Below, piece by piece: positions 11,951 to 24,888 of a stretch of 64,000 bases of DNA. Made by a program: the position numbers and the translations under genes. The DNA is taken from positions 5,358,596 through 5,422,595 of the forward strand of contig JANCRA010000030.1 in assembly GCA_024362935.1 (NCBI GenBank). Reading direction: 5' to 3'. The notes under the pieces were generated by a model that worked only from the letters and a program-made list of their open reading frames with translations, did no database searches and was not told where the DNA came from. The stretch is from Setophaga petechia (lineage: Eukaryota > Chordata > Aves > Passeriformes > Parulidae). Position 1 is the stretch's first letter; every line of letters begins with the position of its first letter.

Positions 11951-14900
11951 TTACAGTTTGGATTTGGGAGCAGCCTGGAGCAAGATCCTCATGTCTAGCA
12001 GTGCTTTCTCAAGATAATGTGCCATGCGGGCTGCGTTTGTGTCAGCACAGCTATTGAAGGCTGAAATTGCAAAGTTGATGTGTTCCTCCATGGGGTTGTA
12101 ACACACTCCATAGCCATCTGGAACCACGGGACCAAAACACATCACACAATCTGTCTTGGCTGGGACCTGTGGAGACAATGTGATTAAAACCTTCTGACCA
12201 GTCAGAGAAAAATGAAACCATCAAATGGAAACAGCTCTATCAACAGAGGAAACTCATCCCATTAAACTGCTCTAGAAGGGCCTTAGACCTCCCACCACAT
12301 GTGTTGGATCCTACTATTTAGCAGCAATGTGTTTTCCTCTGCATTTGCACAGGAGTGCTTCTCCCCAGGGTAAGCTTGTAGTAAGTCACAAGTAGAATTA
12401 TTCAGTAAAAATCAGAGCAGAGCACTTAACACAAAGCTCTTCTGGCTGCTGACTTCATTGATATCACTTGGTTTTAAACACCAAACACTCTTGGTGATCT
12501 TGGCTTTAGTTATGTTAGTGATTTACATGTCTGTGAGGGACTATGGAAAGTGTAAGATCAGATCTGTAGCTTTGTGGGATCGACAGCCAGCTTAGAAATT
12601 TCTCACCCAATGTTGATGAGTCTCTAACAAAAAGGAACTGAACATAGAGAAGGAAGGCATGAAAAGAACAGAGAACTTTTGGCTCAGATGAGTTGTACCT
12701 GGCTGGTTGAGAGGTTGAAGTGCATTGCAACAGCATAGGCTGTGTCCATGAAGAGCTCAGGAATGCTCACCAGGTCCTCGATTGCCTGGAGCTTCAGCCC
12801 CAGGAGGTGCCGGTCTATGGCATTGCCCCGTATGGCCTGGGGGAAAGCAAGGATGGACAGATGAAACCCACGCCTGAGCAAATTTCTTTGGGTTAAAGAA
12901 AAGAACACTTCTAAAAAGTCTCTGAAGTTAGGAGGAAACTAGATGTTGCTTTTAAGACAAATAATCTTGTTTGTAAGGACTGTGAAATTGAACACACCAG
13001 TGCAAACAACCTTACAGTTCCTGCCCATGGACTCCCTCTGGTTTAAGGACTCCTTGTGCAACTTTGGTGTTTATCAGCAACAATGATGGTAAGAAATGAA
13101 GCTATTGTAACATTTGATTCTCTCCTTTAGGCCAGTCACAAGGGATACTTAATGCATCAGCTAGAGAGGATTTAGTCTGTGGCTTTAGAGCAATGTCAGA
13201 TCAGAGTCAAGAACTTTGCAACACTGATGGCCGCACTGCTGTGTCAGGAGCAAAAGATGTTCAGGTCTTGTCTTTCCCCAGAGCTCTCATTTGCTGGGTA
13301 AAGCCCCAGGCCTGTCTGTATAGAGGACACTCACCATGTCTGTGTATTCCCTGTGGGCCTGCGTGGCTCTCCTCAGCAGGTCTGCTTTCTCCTGGTCCTG
13401 AGAACACACAAATCTGTTTAAGTTTTTCTGCAGAATGGAGAATCTCATTTTGGCTGTTCTCTAGGATGGAGGACATTTCTGCTCTGTGTGTCTGTATGAA
13501 ACTCATTAATATTTACTAGATTTAATTTTCGCATCATTTTGTTTGGCAGCATTACTTCATTCTGAATAGAGTTCATCCACCAGTAGCAGAACTTAGTTTG
13601 AGTAGCTGAACAGCCTAACAAAGGACTTTTTGGTGGGCTCAGAAACATCCACATGGTGTTTCCCAGGCTTTCAGTACATATGATAGAAAATATGATAGAA
13701 AAGTCAAATCAAACCCCTGATGTGTAAAGATACTGCAAGCTATGGTTTAGCCCAATATGGGACAGCCCTCCTTAGCTGAAACCAGATGACACTGAGTTAG
13801 CCAAATAAACAGCTTTTCTCTTTTCTGGATTCCTCTTACTCCACTTCTTTGAGATCCTCACCGATGTGTCAGGGCTGTCCATGGACTGCACAAACTTGAG
13901 GGAGTCCACGGAGGTGGAGCGGATGGTGTCGGTGCGGCCCAGGCGGAACATCCGCAGCGACGCGCTCTCGTACGTGGCGCAGGCGCGGCCGTACATCCTG
14001 GGACAGCGAGGAGAAAGGCAACCAGTGAGCCTGCCCTGGGAGAGCCTGGTCTGTGCCAGCTTTAGCAAGCTCACATGTTTGAGTCTGTCAGTGAGAAGGT
14101 TGAGGAATGACCTATGCGTGGTCTTACCTGTAGTATGCCAGCTGCAAGGCAAGCTGGATAAAAGCATCAGGGCTTATCTTCTCTGACTTGGGGAAACCCT
14201 TCCCAAATTGATGAAAGACCATGACTTTGATATCCAGATCTTCAACCATTCTACAAGGAAAGAAAGAGGAACTGTTCCTTTGTTTGTTGCTCATTCTTGT
14301 AACACAGTGGAATGGATTTCGTTTCTTAAGGTTCAGAGGGAACAGGCCATATGGATCTGACCTATGCAGGGACAGAGAGCTCCAGCACACATAGATCACT
14401 TTGGGCAGCACCACAGAGGTAAGAATTTTTGGCCACTGCTGAAAATCTCCACCAGGTTAGATGGTCATGTGTGTGTTTATACTCCAGTATTCTTGGCTGG
14501 ATCCAGTAAAGCCTTGCTCTTTCTTAGCAAATTGGATGAATCAGTAATAACCCTTTTCTAGCACCTGTGACCTTATTCCTGGCAGTGCTTTGCAGCTCAG
14601 CTGAATGCTGTTGAGCCCAGAAGTCACTGGGAAAACTCCCTGGCTGCAGTGGGGAAAGCCTCATTTAAATCACTGACAGGCTCCAAACGGGGACAAGAAT
14701 TACTCCCTCAGTCACCCACGCACTTCTCCATACTCACATGTTGAGGTTTTGCTTTGCCTTCTCTATGTCATTCTTGATTTCTGGGGTGATGTTAAACCGC
14801 AGCTTTTTGGGCATTGGCAGATGAACTGTGGGAGATTTGCCCGTCTCAGGTTTCTTCCTGCAGAGAAATGGTTCTGTTTGATCTGAGCTTTGGCATGAGG

Positions 14901-17900
14901 CCACAGCCTGAACAGAAATGCACAGGACACCTTCCCTAACACCTTGTGACCCTGATCACAGCCTGACAGACCCCTCACAGTGCCAGTAAGGGATCTCCAG
15001 TGCTGAGGAAAAGCAGGGGCAGGACTCACGTGAACTCCACGATGTGGTCCAGAAGAGCAACGATGGGTGGGCCTTCAGAGGGAGCGTGCTCATATACGAG
15101 ACCACAGGAGCCATCTTCAGCAACGATGAACTGGGACAGAAGCATGAGAGGACAGTGTTGAAGACAGGCAATGTGTGAGGCAGAAGATACCCAGAGACAC
15201 CTCAGTGTCTCCCTGTCTGTATCAGAGCCTGTCCTTGCACACTGAGAGGTCTCCTTTAGCAGCACAGGTGCAATCCTTTCAGCAGGTGCAGAAGATCTGA
15301 GAGCACTGTTACAGTTCTGCAAAATTCCCTGGATAAGGGTGTGCTTGACATATTGGTGTGCTCAGTGCTCTAGCCACACAGAGAGGTTCAGTGGTTCTGG
15401 TGTTTATTGAGATGCACCCACAGTACGGGAATAACATTGCCACATGCTGGCTTACCCTTACTTTTCAATCAGCTGGAACATCTAAACTTTATCCCCTTGG
15501 TGAAGAGTTCCAAATTAAGAACAAAACAGCTGAAAACACTATGAAGAGTGCAGCAGGTATGAGAAGAGTCCTTTAAAGCACCATTGCTACAATCTGTAAG
15601 CCAGGCTATACCAACTAATGAAGGAAAAAGCTCCAACAGCAGCTGCTGTTGAAGGATCTTGACAAGACTGAATGGAGAAGAGATCAGAGGGATGCTGTGA
15701 GATGGCAGTGCATGTTTCAAAAAACTAAACAAAATGCCATTGGGCAGCTTCTGGCAGAACCAGGAAAAGTGACAAGCCTGGAGGAGATCCAAGGAACAGA
15801 CCTCCCGTCGTTTGGGCTGCCTCCGAGCAGATGAGGCATTGTTGACCGCAGGCAGAAAATTGATTTATAAGGAACACAAAGACCTGCTGCACTGAGTAAA
15901 CGTGGGCAGAGGCAGAAAAGAAACAAGTCCCTGAGGCAGCAACAAATGCTGGTGACTGCAGGGGGAACCACAGCATCTCACACCGTCAGCCACCACTCCT
16001 CATCTCCCTTGTTTTTCCACTCTCTTGACATTGCTGCAAAAGGTTCCTGGGAGTTTTTAGACTTCAGGAAACACCTCCAGAGCCACCTCTTCAGTACCTT
16101 TAGAGCATGAGTTCTTACCTGCAGGGTTTTGTCGAACCATCGGTTGCCGCTGTTCAAGCGGCTGCCGCCGCCGTGCAGCATCTGCGCGGCCACGCGGCTC
16201 TTGTAGATGTCCTCGGACACCCGGGGCATGGGGGCGTCCAGGCACACGGTGCAGATGCTCTTCTCAATCGCACGCACGGACTCCTTGTTGGTCTTATCTG
16301 GGAGAGAGATGAATTCTGAGTAAGAGGGAGTTGTGTCATTGGAAGGAGAGACATTTGAAAGAGTGGGTTTGAAGGACGCAGTGCTGGGTTCCCGCTGTAC
16401 CTCAGTGGAGGTGTACACAGCTATTAGAATTGCAGCCAGATGGGTTGTTAGAGGTGTGAATATGCTGCATTCACCCTCCTTTTTTCAATTTTCTTACATC
16501 CTACCCATTTGCAAGGCCACAAACTCTAGGATTTCACTAAACTTCATACTTTGAATCTGTACCTCCCAACCCAAAAATTACAACAGATTGCAATGATTGC
16601 TTCTTTAAGGTGGAAAGCTCATGTTATCTGTCCAAAACAAGCTTCCGAAAGAAAGAACTGAGCAGAGCACAGTGGGGAGGTTTGTTGTTCAAGGATCTGC
16701 AGTGTTTGTTAGCACATGTGTGTTAGGGGCTCTACAGACCTTTCAGAAGGTTGTTGTAGGCTTTTGCCCAGCTGTTTCGGTGGTTGGTGGTGAGGATCCC
16801 AATAGGTTCTTTGTTAGTTTGGAGGGAGGTGTTCCAAATCTTTTCCAGCTGAATGAAGAGCTGGTCAGCAGTAAGAGGAGATCCATCGCTGTTGTAAACA
16901 TCCAGCTCAAAGAACTGAAGGTGAGAAGAGTGGACAAGGACAGAGACAGACAGTGAGAGAAGATAATTGTCTAGCCCCAAAAACCAGCAACAGCTACTTT
17001 GAGAAGGTAAGGCCTGGCTGAAGAACTTGGCTTGCAAGACTTTTGAAGGATGCTCAAAATTGAGAGACCCAAGTCCAGCTTCCTTTGCAGGGCATAGGAA
17101 TATGGTCCTGGTTTTATGAAGCCATGGTAACAAGGACCAAGGAGGAATTCCTGTTTCTGAGACTAAGTTGCAGTGGGAGGGTGTTATCCAATTTTCACTT
17201 TCAGTTCCAGTTGCAGACATGGTCTCTGGGCTTTGAGAGACAGGAATTACAGGGACAAGAAACAGAGGAAGACAGTATTATTCTGCCTCTAGTCTGCTGC
17301 TTACACATGGCAATTCTGCTGCTGCCCAAAGTGGATAAAGGGAGCAGGAACAAATCCCTGGTGAGAAAAATTTTGTGGGCAGAGACTGTTATTCCCTTTC
17401 ATCTGGATAACAGCTAGCAAAAGGGACACCTGCAGCTCAACAAACCTTGAAAGCCCAGCAGTTGCCTTACCTGGAAGTTGTGAACGACAGTGATGTGTCT
17501 GGACTGCTTTTTGCCTTTGGCGTAGTTGACAATGGAGTCCCGCTTGGGCCCGGGAATGCGGCAGGATGAGAGGATCTGGTAGTACTGGTTCATACAGAGG
17601 GGCTTCCCACCCATGTACTCCACTGGGAGGGTCTCACTGGACACACAGCAAGGTAAGGAGGAAGGAGAGAGAACAGATCAGTGTGAGCAGGCCTGTGCTC
17701 CCTACACAGGTCATAGGCTCTGTCCTGCAGCTGCACTCCCTCCCTCCCTCTGGCAAAACCTAAAAGTATTGGTGGCATAAAAAAGGGGCTGTCCTTCCCT
17801 ATTCCTAGCAGCTTTCTTAGTACAGGCTACAAAAAAATGTCTGTTTGCTGGCCTTTCATTTGGGAAGGGGAAAAAACACTGTCCTTTCTGTGACACCAGA

Positions 17901-20900
17901 GAATCAGGTCTCTGGACCTAGTCCATGGCTGTACCTCTGAGTGATGAGTATCTGATGTGATTCATGAACTAGGCAGGGGCTCAATCACTCGCTTCTCCAG
18001 TCATATTCCAGCCACCCTGAACTTTGACTGTTAGTGTTGATAAACATAGTTTTGGACTTTAAATAAGGTGTGTCCAACTGGATTTAATGGTGACCCAAAG
18101 AAAAGGGGTAAGAGAGGAACAAATTTCTCTACTCATTCCATCTAGCTGGGAAGTGAGAAACACCAGGAACCCAATGTTAGAGACTCACATTCCTGCTGCC
18201 TGAGCTGTAGCTTGTCCTGTGAGCAAACAGAAGTGCAAAGCTCTCTAAGACTGTCAGTCGTGCTTGCTCCCTCCAATCATGTTCCCATGCCAATGAAAGC
18301 ATTAAGGTAAACAAAGAACGTAAAGACAGAAGAGTAAGTTTGCTTTTTTCCACTGGAGGGAACTGGGGATTACAGTATCTCTTTCCAAATCTGTGCTGTC
18401 ATCTCTTGCCTTTCTATGTGGGAGATTTATGGACAAGCCTCAGTCTCTCTGTGACATTAAAGAAGGTGTGAGCTCTCAGGAGGGTCAGTAACTCACTTGT
18501 CAATCATGGCCTTGAAATCCAGGATACCCTCGATCAGCTTGGCAGCAAACCTGGAAAAATACCAAATGTAACAAGCTGAGATCAGGCACAGATGTGTCTG
18601 GGGCTGAGGGACGAGCTGAGGAGGATTAGCAGAGCTGTTCTCTGCTCCTCAGGAAGCTCAGCCTTTCTGCCAAGCCCCTGTTGTGCCCATCTCTGGTTCA
18701 CTGACACAGCCACTCTGGGCTGGGATTTGAGATTGCTGGATAGTCCTACTGTGTGGCACTTTCTTTTTTTATGTCTTACTACACAGCCAAGGAACTCTGG
18801 ACAGCTTTCAAGAAAGAATTCAGTCATGCATTAATGACCCTCTAAGAGCAATGTGTGCTACTCATGTGTTACAATTTTATCACATCTGACTTCTGATTCT
18901 CAGCATTAAAACAGCACCAAGGATTTCTGCCCTTCCCTGGCTAGGGGCCACTTTGGAGTGTCAAGCCAAGACACTCCAGGAGCTGTTTCTCCCTGCATCT
19001 AAGACACCACTGGAGACTGAATTCCTACCCCAGTGAACATCCTGCTGCTAATATAACTCTGGAGAACCTTCCTCTGGCACTGAGGCCTTGGAAACAAAGC
19101 AGATGTGCTGCATGAGGACACTGAGGATCAATGTAAACAGTGCCAATGCAGCTCCCAGCAGGGCTGTGACATGCCACATCAAGCTGCTTAGCTAGAAGTG
19201 ACCTTCTCTTGGCTAGACTGGCTTTCTCTGGCATGGGAGCTCCCACCTGTCCCTGAAGGAAGGAGGCAGGAGGTCACTGGGACAGGGGGTTGTGTTGTTG
19301 GTGAGTGACATGGAGCCAACATTTGGCAATTTGTAGGCAGTATCCTTTAGATTGGCTCAGCCTGCCCATTCCAAGGAAAGATCAAAAGACACAACTCCAA
19401 GAATCTAAGGGTTCTGTGAAATGAGACATTCTGCAAAGTAGTTTTCAATTAAAATTGCTCAGCCTGACTGCAAAACATGAGGGAAACACTAGTAAGAGTG
19501 TCTGTGTTCCTTTCCAGAGAATTAACAGCCTGGAAGCAGAGTTTGGGCTCGAGGAAATGGGAGAGGTTGGTTTCAGTCAGCAGTTTTGCCAGGTTAAGGA
19601 GTAAAAAATGACCACTTTCCAACTTTGCCTTTTGCTTTTGGAAGCTTTAGTTTCAAGCTGCACTGTCAAACTTCTTTATGCAGCCACAAACTACCCAAAC
19701 ACACATTCAAAATGTATTTTACACAGGAGCCCACCTTCTTATGCAGCTGCTGAATCCCACTGGTTGGGCACTTGCAGCTCTCCAGATTATTTGGAAAATT
19801 TATGAGTGAATAATACGACAGGGAGCTTTCAAGACATTTGTGTACTCTTGCACTGTTGTGAGGCTAATCCTCTGCTCAGGTGTATCGAGGGGTGGGAGGG
19901 AGGATTTGTTCCCAGCCTCACTGATCCCCTGGCTGGTAATTCTGATCTGCCCGGGCAATGCTGACTGGTAACTGTGGCAAAGGTAGCTGTGTAAAGGTCA
20001 GTGCAGAAGTTTTGCAGATGGATTCAAAACACACTGCTAGTGGTGGTTAAAAATTAAAGGGAGCCCACGAGGAAGAGAGGGCATGGCAGGGTCTGATTGC
20101 AAGGAAAAGCTTGGAGTGGGAAGGCTGGGCACTGTGGTTTCCCAAACCATGAATCACAATAGGGGACAGTCCCTGTCAGGGTCCCCCATCCCTATAAACT
20201 AGCAAACTCCAGAGGCATTTTTGGGTGATCTCCTTTACATGCCTGGGCTACTTTTTGTGCCTCCTTTAACTGCACACACAATCACAGTGCCTCCAGTACA
20301 TCCTACAATGTTGTCAGCCAGTGATGGGACCATTTTGCAGTGAAGATCTGTGCATGAGCAAAGACCTAAATGTAGTTCCATAGTCCCTGTTTAATACCTG
20401 AACCACTAGACTCCTTGGTTTTCTCTCCTGATGAAATATTTAGACTGGTGCAACCAGGAGTTTCCTTACAGCCTGGCAGCCTTGCCCTTTCAGCAAAGAC
20501 AGCTCAGTCCTGGGGACAACATTACTCATTCCCAATCTGCCTTAATACCCTCATCCCTGTTGAGCACAAAAAGCTCATCCCACCTATAACCTAAGGGGAG
20601 GCAGAAAAGGATTTTACCTGAGCTGACCTTGTCGATCCAGAAAATCCTGCTTAGGTAAAACCACACCTGGGCTGGAGTGGACCACGACTGGCAAGCGATA
20701 TTCCAGGTAAGCTGTCTTCAGCCACCAGTCTGAGAGCTGGGATGGAAAAAGAAAACACGCAGGGAGCTGCTGCTGCTGCTGTCCAACCCAATTCTGGCTG
20801 ATGGGTCTCAGCATCCTGCCCCCAGTTCTGTCCCACACTTTGCAAACAAAGGGGTTTGTACTCTGCAGGAAGGGCAAAGGAGGATTTGAGCAAAGCATGG

Positions 20901-23900
20901 GTAGCTTTTGGTGCAGGGCTTGAGCAGAGGGTTTCCTTCAACTTCTTGAGGTAGTTGTGTGATGCTGATGATAGGTTCTAGCCTTCAGCAGCCAGAGGCA
21001 GGGCCAGTGACTCCCTGTCCTGCCATAATCTCTCTGCTCACCCAAGCCCTGGTGAGGAGTTTGCACAGCCTGGGGAGATCAGCAGCACAGTGGGCAGGAA
21101 GGTGACACCATTAAAACACAGGTACCAGTGGATGCAACCAGGACAGGGAAGAGTTGAACATCACCCCTCCACCCTCCCTGACCACAGCTGGGCCCAGAGC
21201 CCTGACCTACCCAGTTCTCTGTTTTCTTGGCTCTTCTCTCCAGGCCTTTCTGCAGCCTCTCCCCGACGCCTCCCGGCTTGCGGAACTCGGCCACGAGCTG
21301 CTGCGTGTGGCTCAGCTCCTCGGGGCTGATGATGGGCTGCAGGGCCAGCAGGTACCGGTCCAGGGTCTGCTGCAGGGGGGGCACGGGCAGGTGGGGCAGC
21401 GCCTCCTGGTGCAGCTGGAATCTGCCCACGATCTTGTTTAGAGCTGTCTGCTTCAGCAGGCCACAGGGCCTGGCCTGCAAAGCATAGAGCAAATGTCGAG
21501 ACAGAACTTCCCCCCAGTGGTAAAGAATCTCCTGGATCTAGGAGACTCCATCCCAGCCTCTCTGTGGGCACGTGGGTGTCCCAGCCTGGGAGCAGAGCAC
21601 GGCTGTGTGCTGGAGAAGGGTGCAGGACATCCAGGAAAGCTGTGAAAGAGAAACTCCATCTCCAAGATACCTATTCTCAACTCTTCAGAGAAAATGATGC
21701 CAGGATAATGAGACATCTCCCCACTCTGTGGACACCTTTCAGCTGAGAGTCTCCATGTGATGACAAAGTCAAACCCTTCCATCCCATGGTAAGTGGGAAG
21801 AAAGTTGTGAAAAAAATAATCATCTTATATACTATCAGAAACTTTCATTATTTCTTACAAAAGCATAAGGCTAAAAACACAGAACCCTTGTGCCAAACCA
21901 AACTACCCTTTTGGCTTTGAGGAGGCAGAATTTAGCTAAGTTTGGGGTAGGATTAAAATGCCTCTTCTCTGTCTATTCAGCAAACTGTGGGTGAAGCCAA
22001 AAGGCTCCTGTGATCCAACTGGGTCATGTGGGAAAAAAAGCATCAACTACTTCCCTGGCTGGAAAAATATAACACAGCAAACTCAAGTGCTCACCAGGAA
22101 ATCAACTCACCAGTTTTCCCCAAAAAGAGTAACAACATCCTTTTGGATGAGCAGGGTTGCACATTCTTCAGCTTGAAGATGTTTCAATACTCTCAAGGTT
22201 TCCAGTTCCCTCTGCACCTCCCTCTCCCATGGATGTACTGAATTATACACTCCTGCAGGACTCTGGACTTTGCATTGTCAGTGTACTGAGAATGCAAAGC
22301 CACTGAGAACACTCCCTTTGACTTCCAAAACAGTAAGAAAATAGCTGTCCCCACACCTCCTCCCAGCAGTTAAGCACAGAGAAGAAAGAGCTAATCCACA
22401 AGGTTGTCAAAGCCCCCCAGAAACTGCCCTGTTTTTTGGGCAGCTGGGTCTTTGTGGGACCTGAGAAGAGCTGTGAGACTGAGGTTTGCAGAAGGAATGA
22501 GAAAAACAACAGGAGGAGGAATTACTGAAGCATAAAAGAAGAGTGGGATTGGGAGGAAACGAAAGTTGTTGATCACAGCAGCTTGGGCATACTGTACCTT
22601 CTCTGCTTGCTTCTGCTTCCTATCCATGGCCGGTAGGACAGAACAGACCGCAAAGCTCTCCCTGGGCCTGTGTGGGTCTCCTCTTCCACCTGACAATGTG
22701 CTGCCCGTGCAGGGCGTCACCTCATTAGCCAACTGCCACATGACTGCTGCGACCAGAGGGCTCCAGGGCTGGCACAGCCCCGGCAGGGGACAGGAATTAT
22801 CAGATCACTGGATTGCGACAACTGCCCTGAAGGTGCCCCTCCAGGCTGATCAATACCTGGCTAGAGCCTCTCTCTGACCAAGCTCTGGGCTCCACCTAGG
22901 GCAGGAGTGGGGATGTTGTTCCTTCAGCCTTTGCCTGGACCATGAAACTACTGTGGCTGTTGGGAGAGGCACCTGGACATAAGGCAGGAGAGACCCCAGT
23001 TTACGTCCTGGAGGTGGCACCATGGGCAGTACCTTAACTGCCCTCACTCCCCATGCATGTGTGGTCATTATTGCAAGCTGAGATTTGGGGAGTTCTGGGT
23101 TGTCAACTCTTAAAAAACCAAAAAAAAAACCAAAAAGTATCTCCATAGCAGGGCAATCAGAGTGCCATGCAGTCACAAGGAATATCAGCCCCTCCTTCAT
23201 GTCTGTCTAATGACCTGAGGGGCAGAAAGCACAGTCTGCATAGATTAAATGGAATATGATGATCTCAGACAAACAGCTGCAGATTTTCCATGGGGTAGCA
23301 ATGAAAATCCCAAAACAAACCCACGGAAGCCACTGTATGTTAAAATGTGGAATGCATTTGTTATCTTCCCTCTTTTCTGTCCCCTGCTTATTTGGTTTGG
23401 GGTTAAACTCAAGAATTTGGTAGAAGAAGGAACAGTGATCAGAGCTGAGGGGGCAGCTGGCAGCAAACAGAGGGAACAGCCCAATCCTCCCCACAAGCAG
23501 CAGGAAAACGAACACCAGTGGAGCAGGGTGTGCAGACTGGGCCAGCCTGTGGGCTGGCATGGCTGCTGAGCCACCTTCCAACACAGCAAAGAACCTCTTC
23601 CAGAGCCTGCAAAGCTGGTGGGAAAGGAAATCCACCTGCTGGGGGGCAGAAGGGATTTCCTAGCTGATTCTTAGCATAGCCACAGAATTGAGTACCAGGA
23701 TGTCTGAGGTTTGTCTTTTATTTTTAAATCATAATCAGGAGTGCCCCTTAAGCTCAGAGACAAGTGGGTGCCCTGCCTGGTCCCTCAGTAACAGTGAGTG
23801 GATCCACACTGAAGCTGCTGTTCTCCTGCTCTGTCTCCTCCTGTCAGGACCCAAAAGGGACTGCAAAGAGCAGCTCCCAAGCCTGGCAGGGGTCTGACAG

Positions 23901-24888
23901 CTCTGCCCTGTGTGCAGCAGGATGGGCACGTTGGGAGCCACCGATGCCATCTGCCGGGGCTTCCCTGGCCCCTCCCTGTCCAGCAGCCACCTTCCTGCTG
24001 CCAGCCCCAACTGGACACCCCAGTACAAGACAAGGCACTGGTGGAGAGGGTGCAGAGGAGGAAAGATAATTAAGGGACTTGAGTATCTTTCATATGAGGA
24101 GAGTGAGAGACTGTGTGAGTTCATCCTGTTTAATCTGAAGAAGAGGAGGCTGACAGGGAATCTCAACAATCCATATAAATATCGTCAAGGTGGGCGTCAA
24201 GAGGGTGGTGCCAGACTCCCTTCAGTGGTGCATAGTGACAGGAGAGGAAGCAATGGCCATAAACTAAAGCACAAGAAGTCTCCCCTCAACACGAGGCATA
24301 ACTTTTTTACATTGAGGATGGCAGAGCACTGTGCCCTAGTGCCTACCCAGGGATGGTGTGGAGTCCCCTTCTCTGGAGACACACCTGGACATGTTCCTGT
24401 GTCACCTGCCCCAGGTGACCCTGCGTTGGCTGGGGGGTGGGACAGGGCGATCTCCAGAGATCCATCCCTTCCAACCCTGACAATTCTGGCACTGTCATCT
24501 CCGTCCCGGACAGCTTCATCATGCACGCTACCGCCAGGCACGGGAAGAAACCGGCGGGCCTGGGGGACTGACACCGGCAGGGTCCCTGCCCCGCTCCCGG
24601 GGGAGGTGGCACCGAGCGCACCCGAGCACGTCCCTGACCGGGGACCCGGGCTTGTGCTCCGGGCCGGGGCGTGGGGCCGGACCCGACAGCGGCACCGCCG
24701 GGAGCGACCGTGTGCGCTGCCCCCGCTAAAGGCCCCGCACGGCCCCAGGCTCGCCGCCCGCCCACTCTGCCCGCTGCCCGATGGAGCGACCCTCGACCGC
24801 CACCTCGCGCCCCGTCTCCGGCCAGTCCTGGTGGAGCCGCCCCTCCCGGTGTCGCTCTTACCGCAGCTTTGGCCACCAAGGCGAGCAT
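11951..24888 (-). CDS. CRAT: Carnitine O-acetyltransferase, complete
   Basis: Catalyses acetyl-CoA + carnitine to acetylcarnitine + CoA, buffering acyl-CoA pools in mitochondria and peroxisomes. Coding exons from the 5' end on the minus strand: 24888-24862, 21474-21211, 20736-20618, 18550-18497, 17636-17471, 16914-16740, 16297-16119, 15130-15030, 14857-14738, 14250-14128, 13997-13862, 13397-13335, 12836-12699, 12166-11951. They total 1881 nt, giving 626 residues, the same as human. The N-terminus MLALVAKAA joined to ARPCGLLKQT is basic and hydrophobic like a mitochondrial presequence. Catalytic His343 lies in LVYEHAPSEGPP. CoA-binding Lys419 and Lys423 lie in FGKGFPKSEK. The STS motif is at 552-554 (NLSTSQ). 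The last three residues are SKL, a canonical PTS1 (human has AKL). Donors are GT; that of the 16740 exon is a weak GTCTGT. The promoter is shared with PTPA. Confidence 0.97.
22598..22627 (-). CDS. CRAT: Possible alternative first coding exon of CRAT
   Basis: Inside CRAT intron 1, an ATG at 22627 in good context (GGCCATGG) opens MDRKQKQAEK and runs into a GTACAG donor at 22597. The exon is 30 nt and ends in phase 0, so it splices in frame to the ARPCGLL exon at 21474. The product would lack the mitochondrial-type start but keep the SKL terminus. This is inference only: the donor is moderate and I see no separate promoter motif. Confidence 0.3.
24025..24489 (+). mobile_element. CR1 LINE, truncated 3' end
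   Basis: About 465 bp matching the 3' part of avian CR1. It includes the GAAGAAGAGGAGGCTGACAG segment near 24138, the GCATAACTTTTTTACATTGA stretch near 24296, a CACCTGGACATGTTCCTGTG stretch near 24385, and the terminal CCTTCCAACCCTGACAATTC near 24467. It is 5'-truncated, as most CR1 copies are, and has no intact reverse transcriptase. It lies in CRAT intron 1 in antisense orientation to CRAT, just outside the CpG island. Confidence 0.88.
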
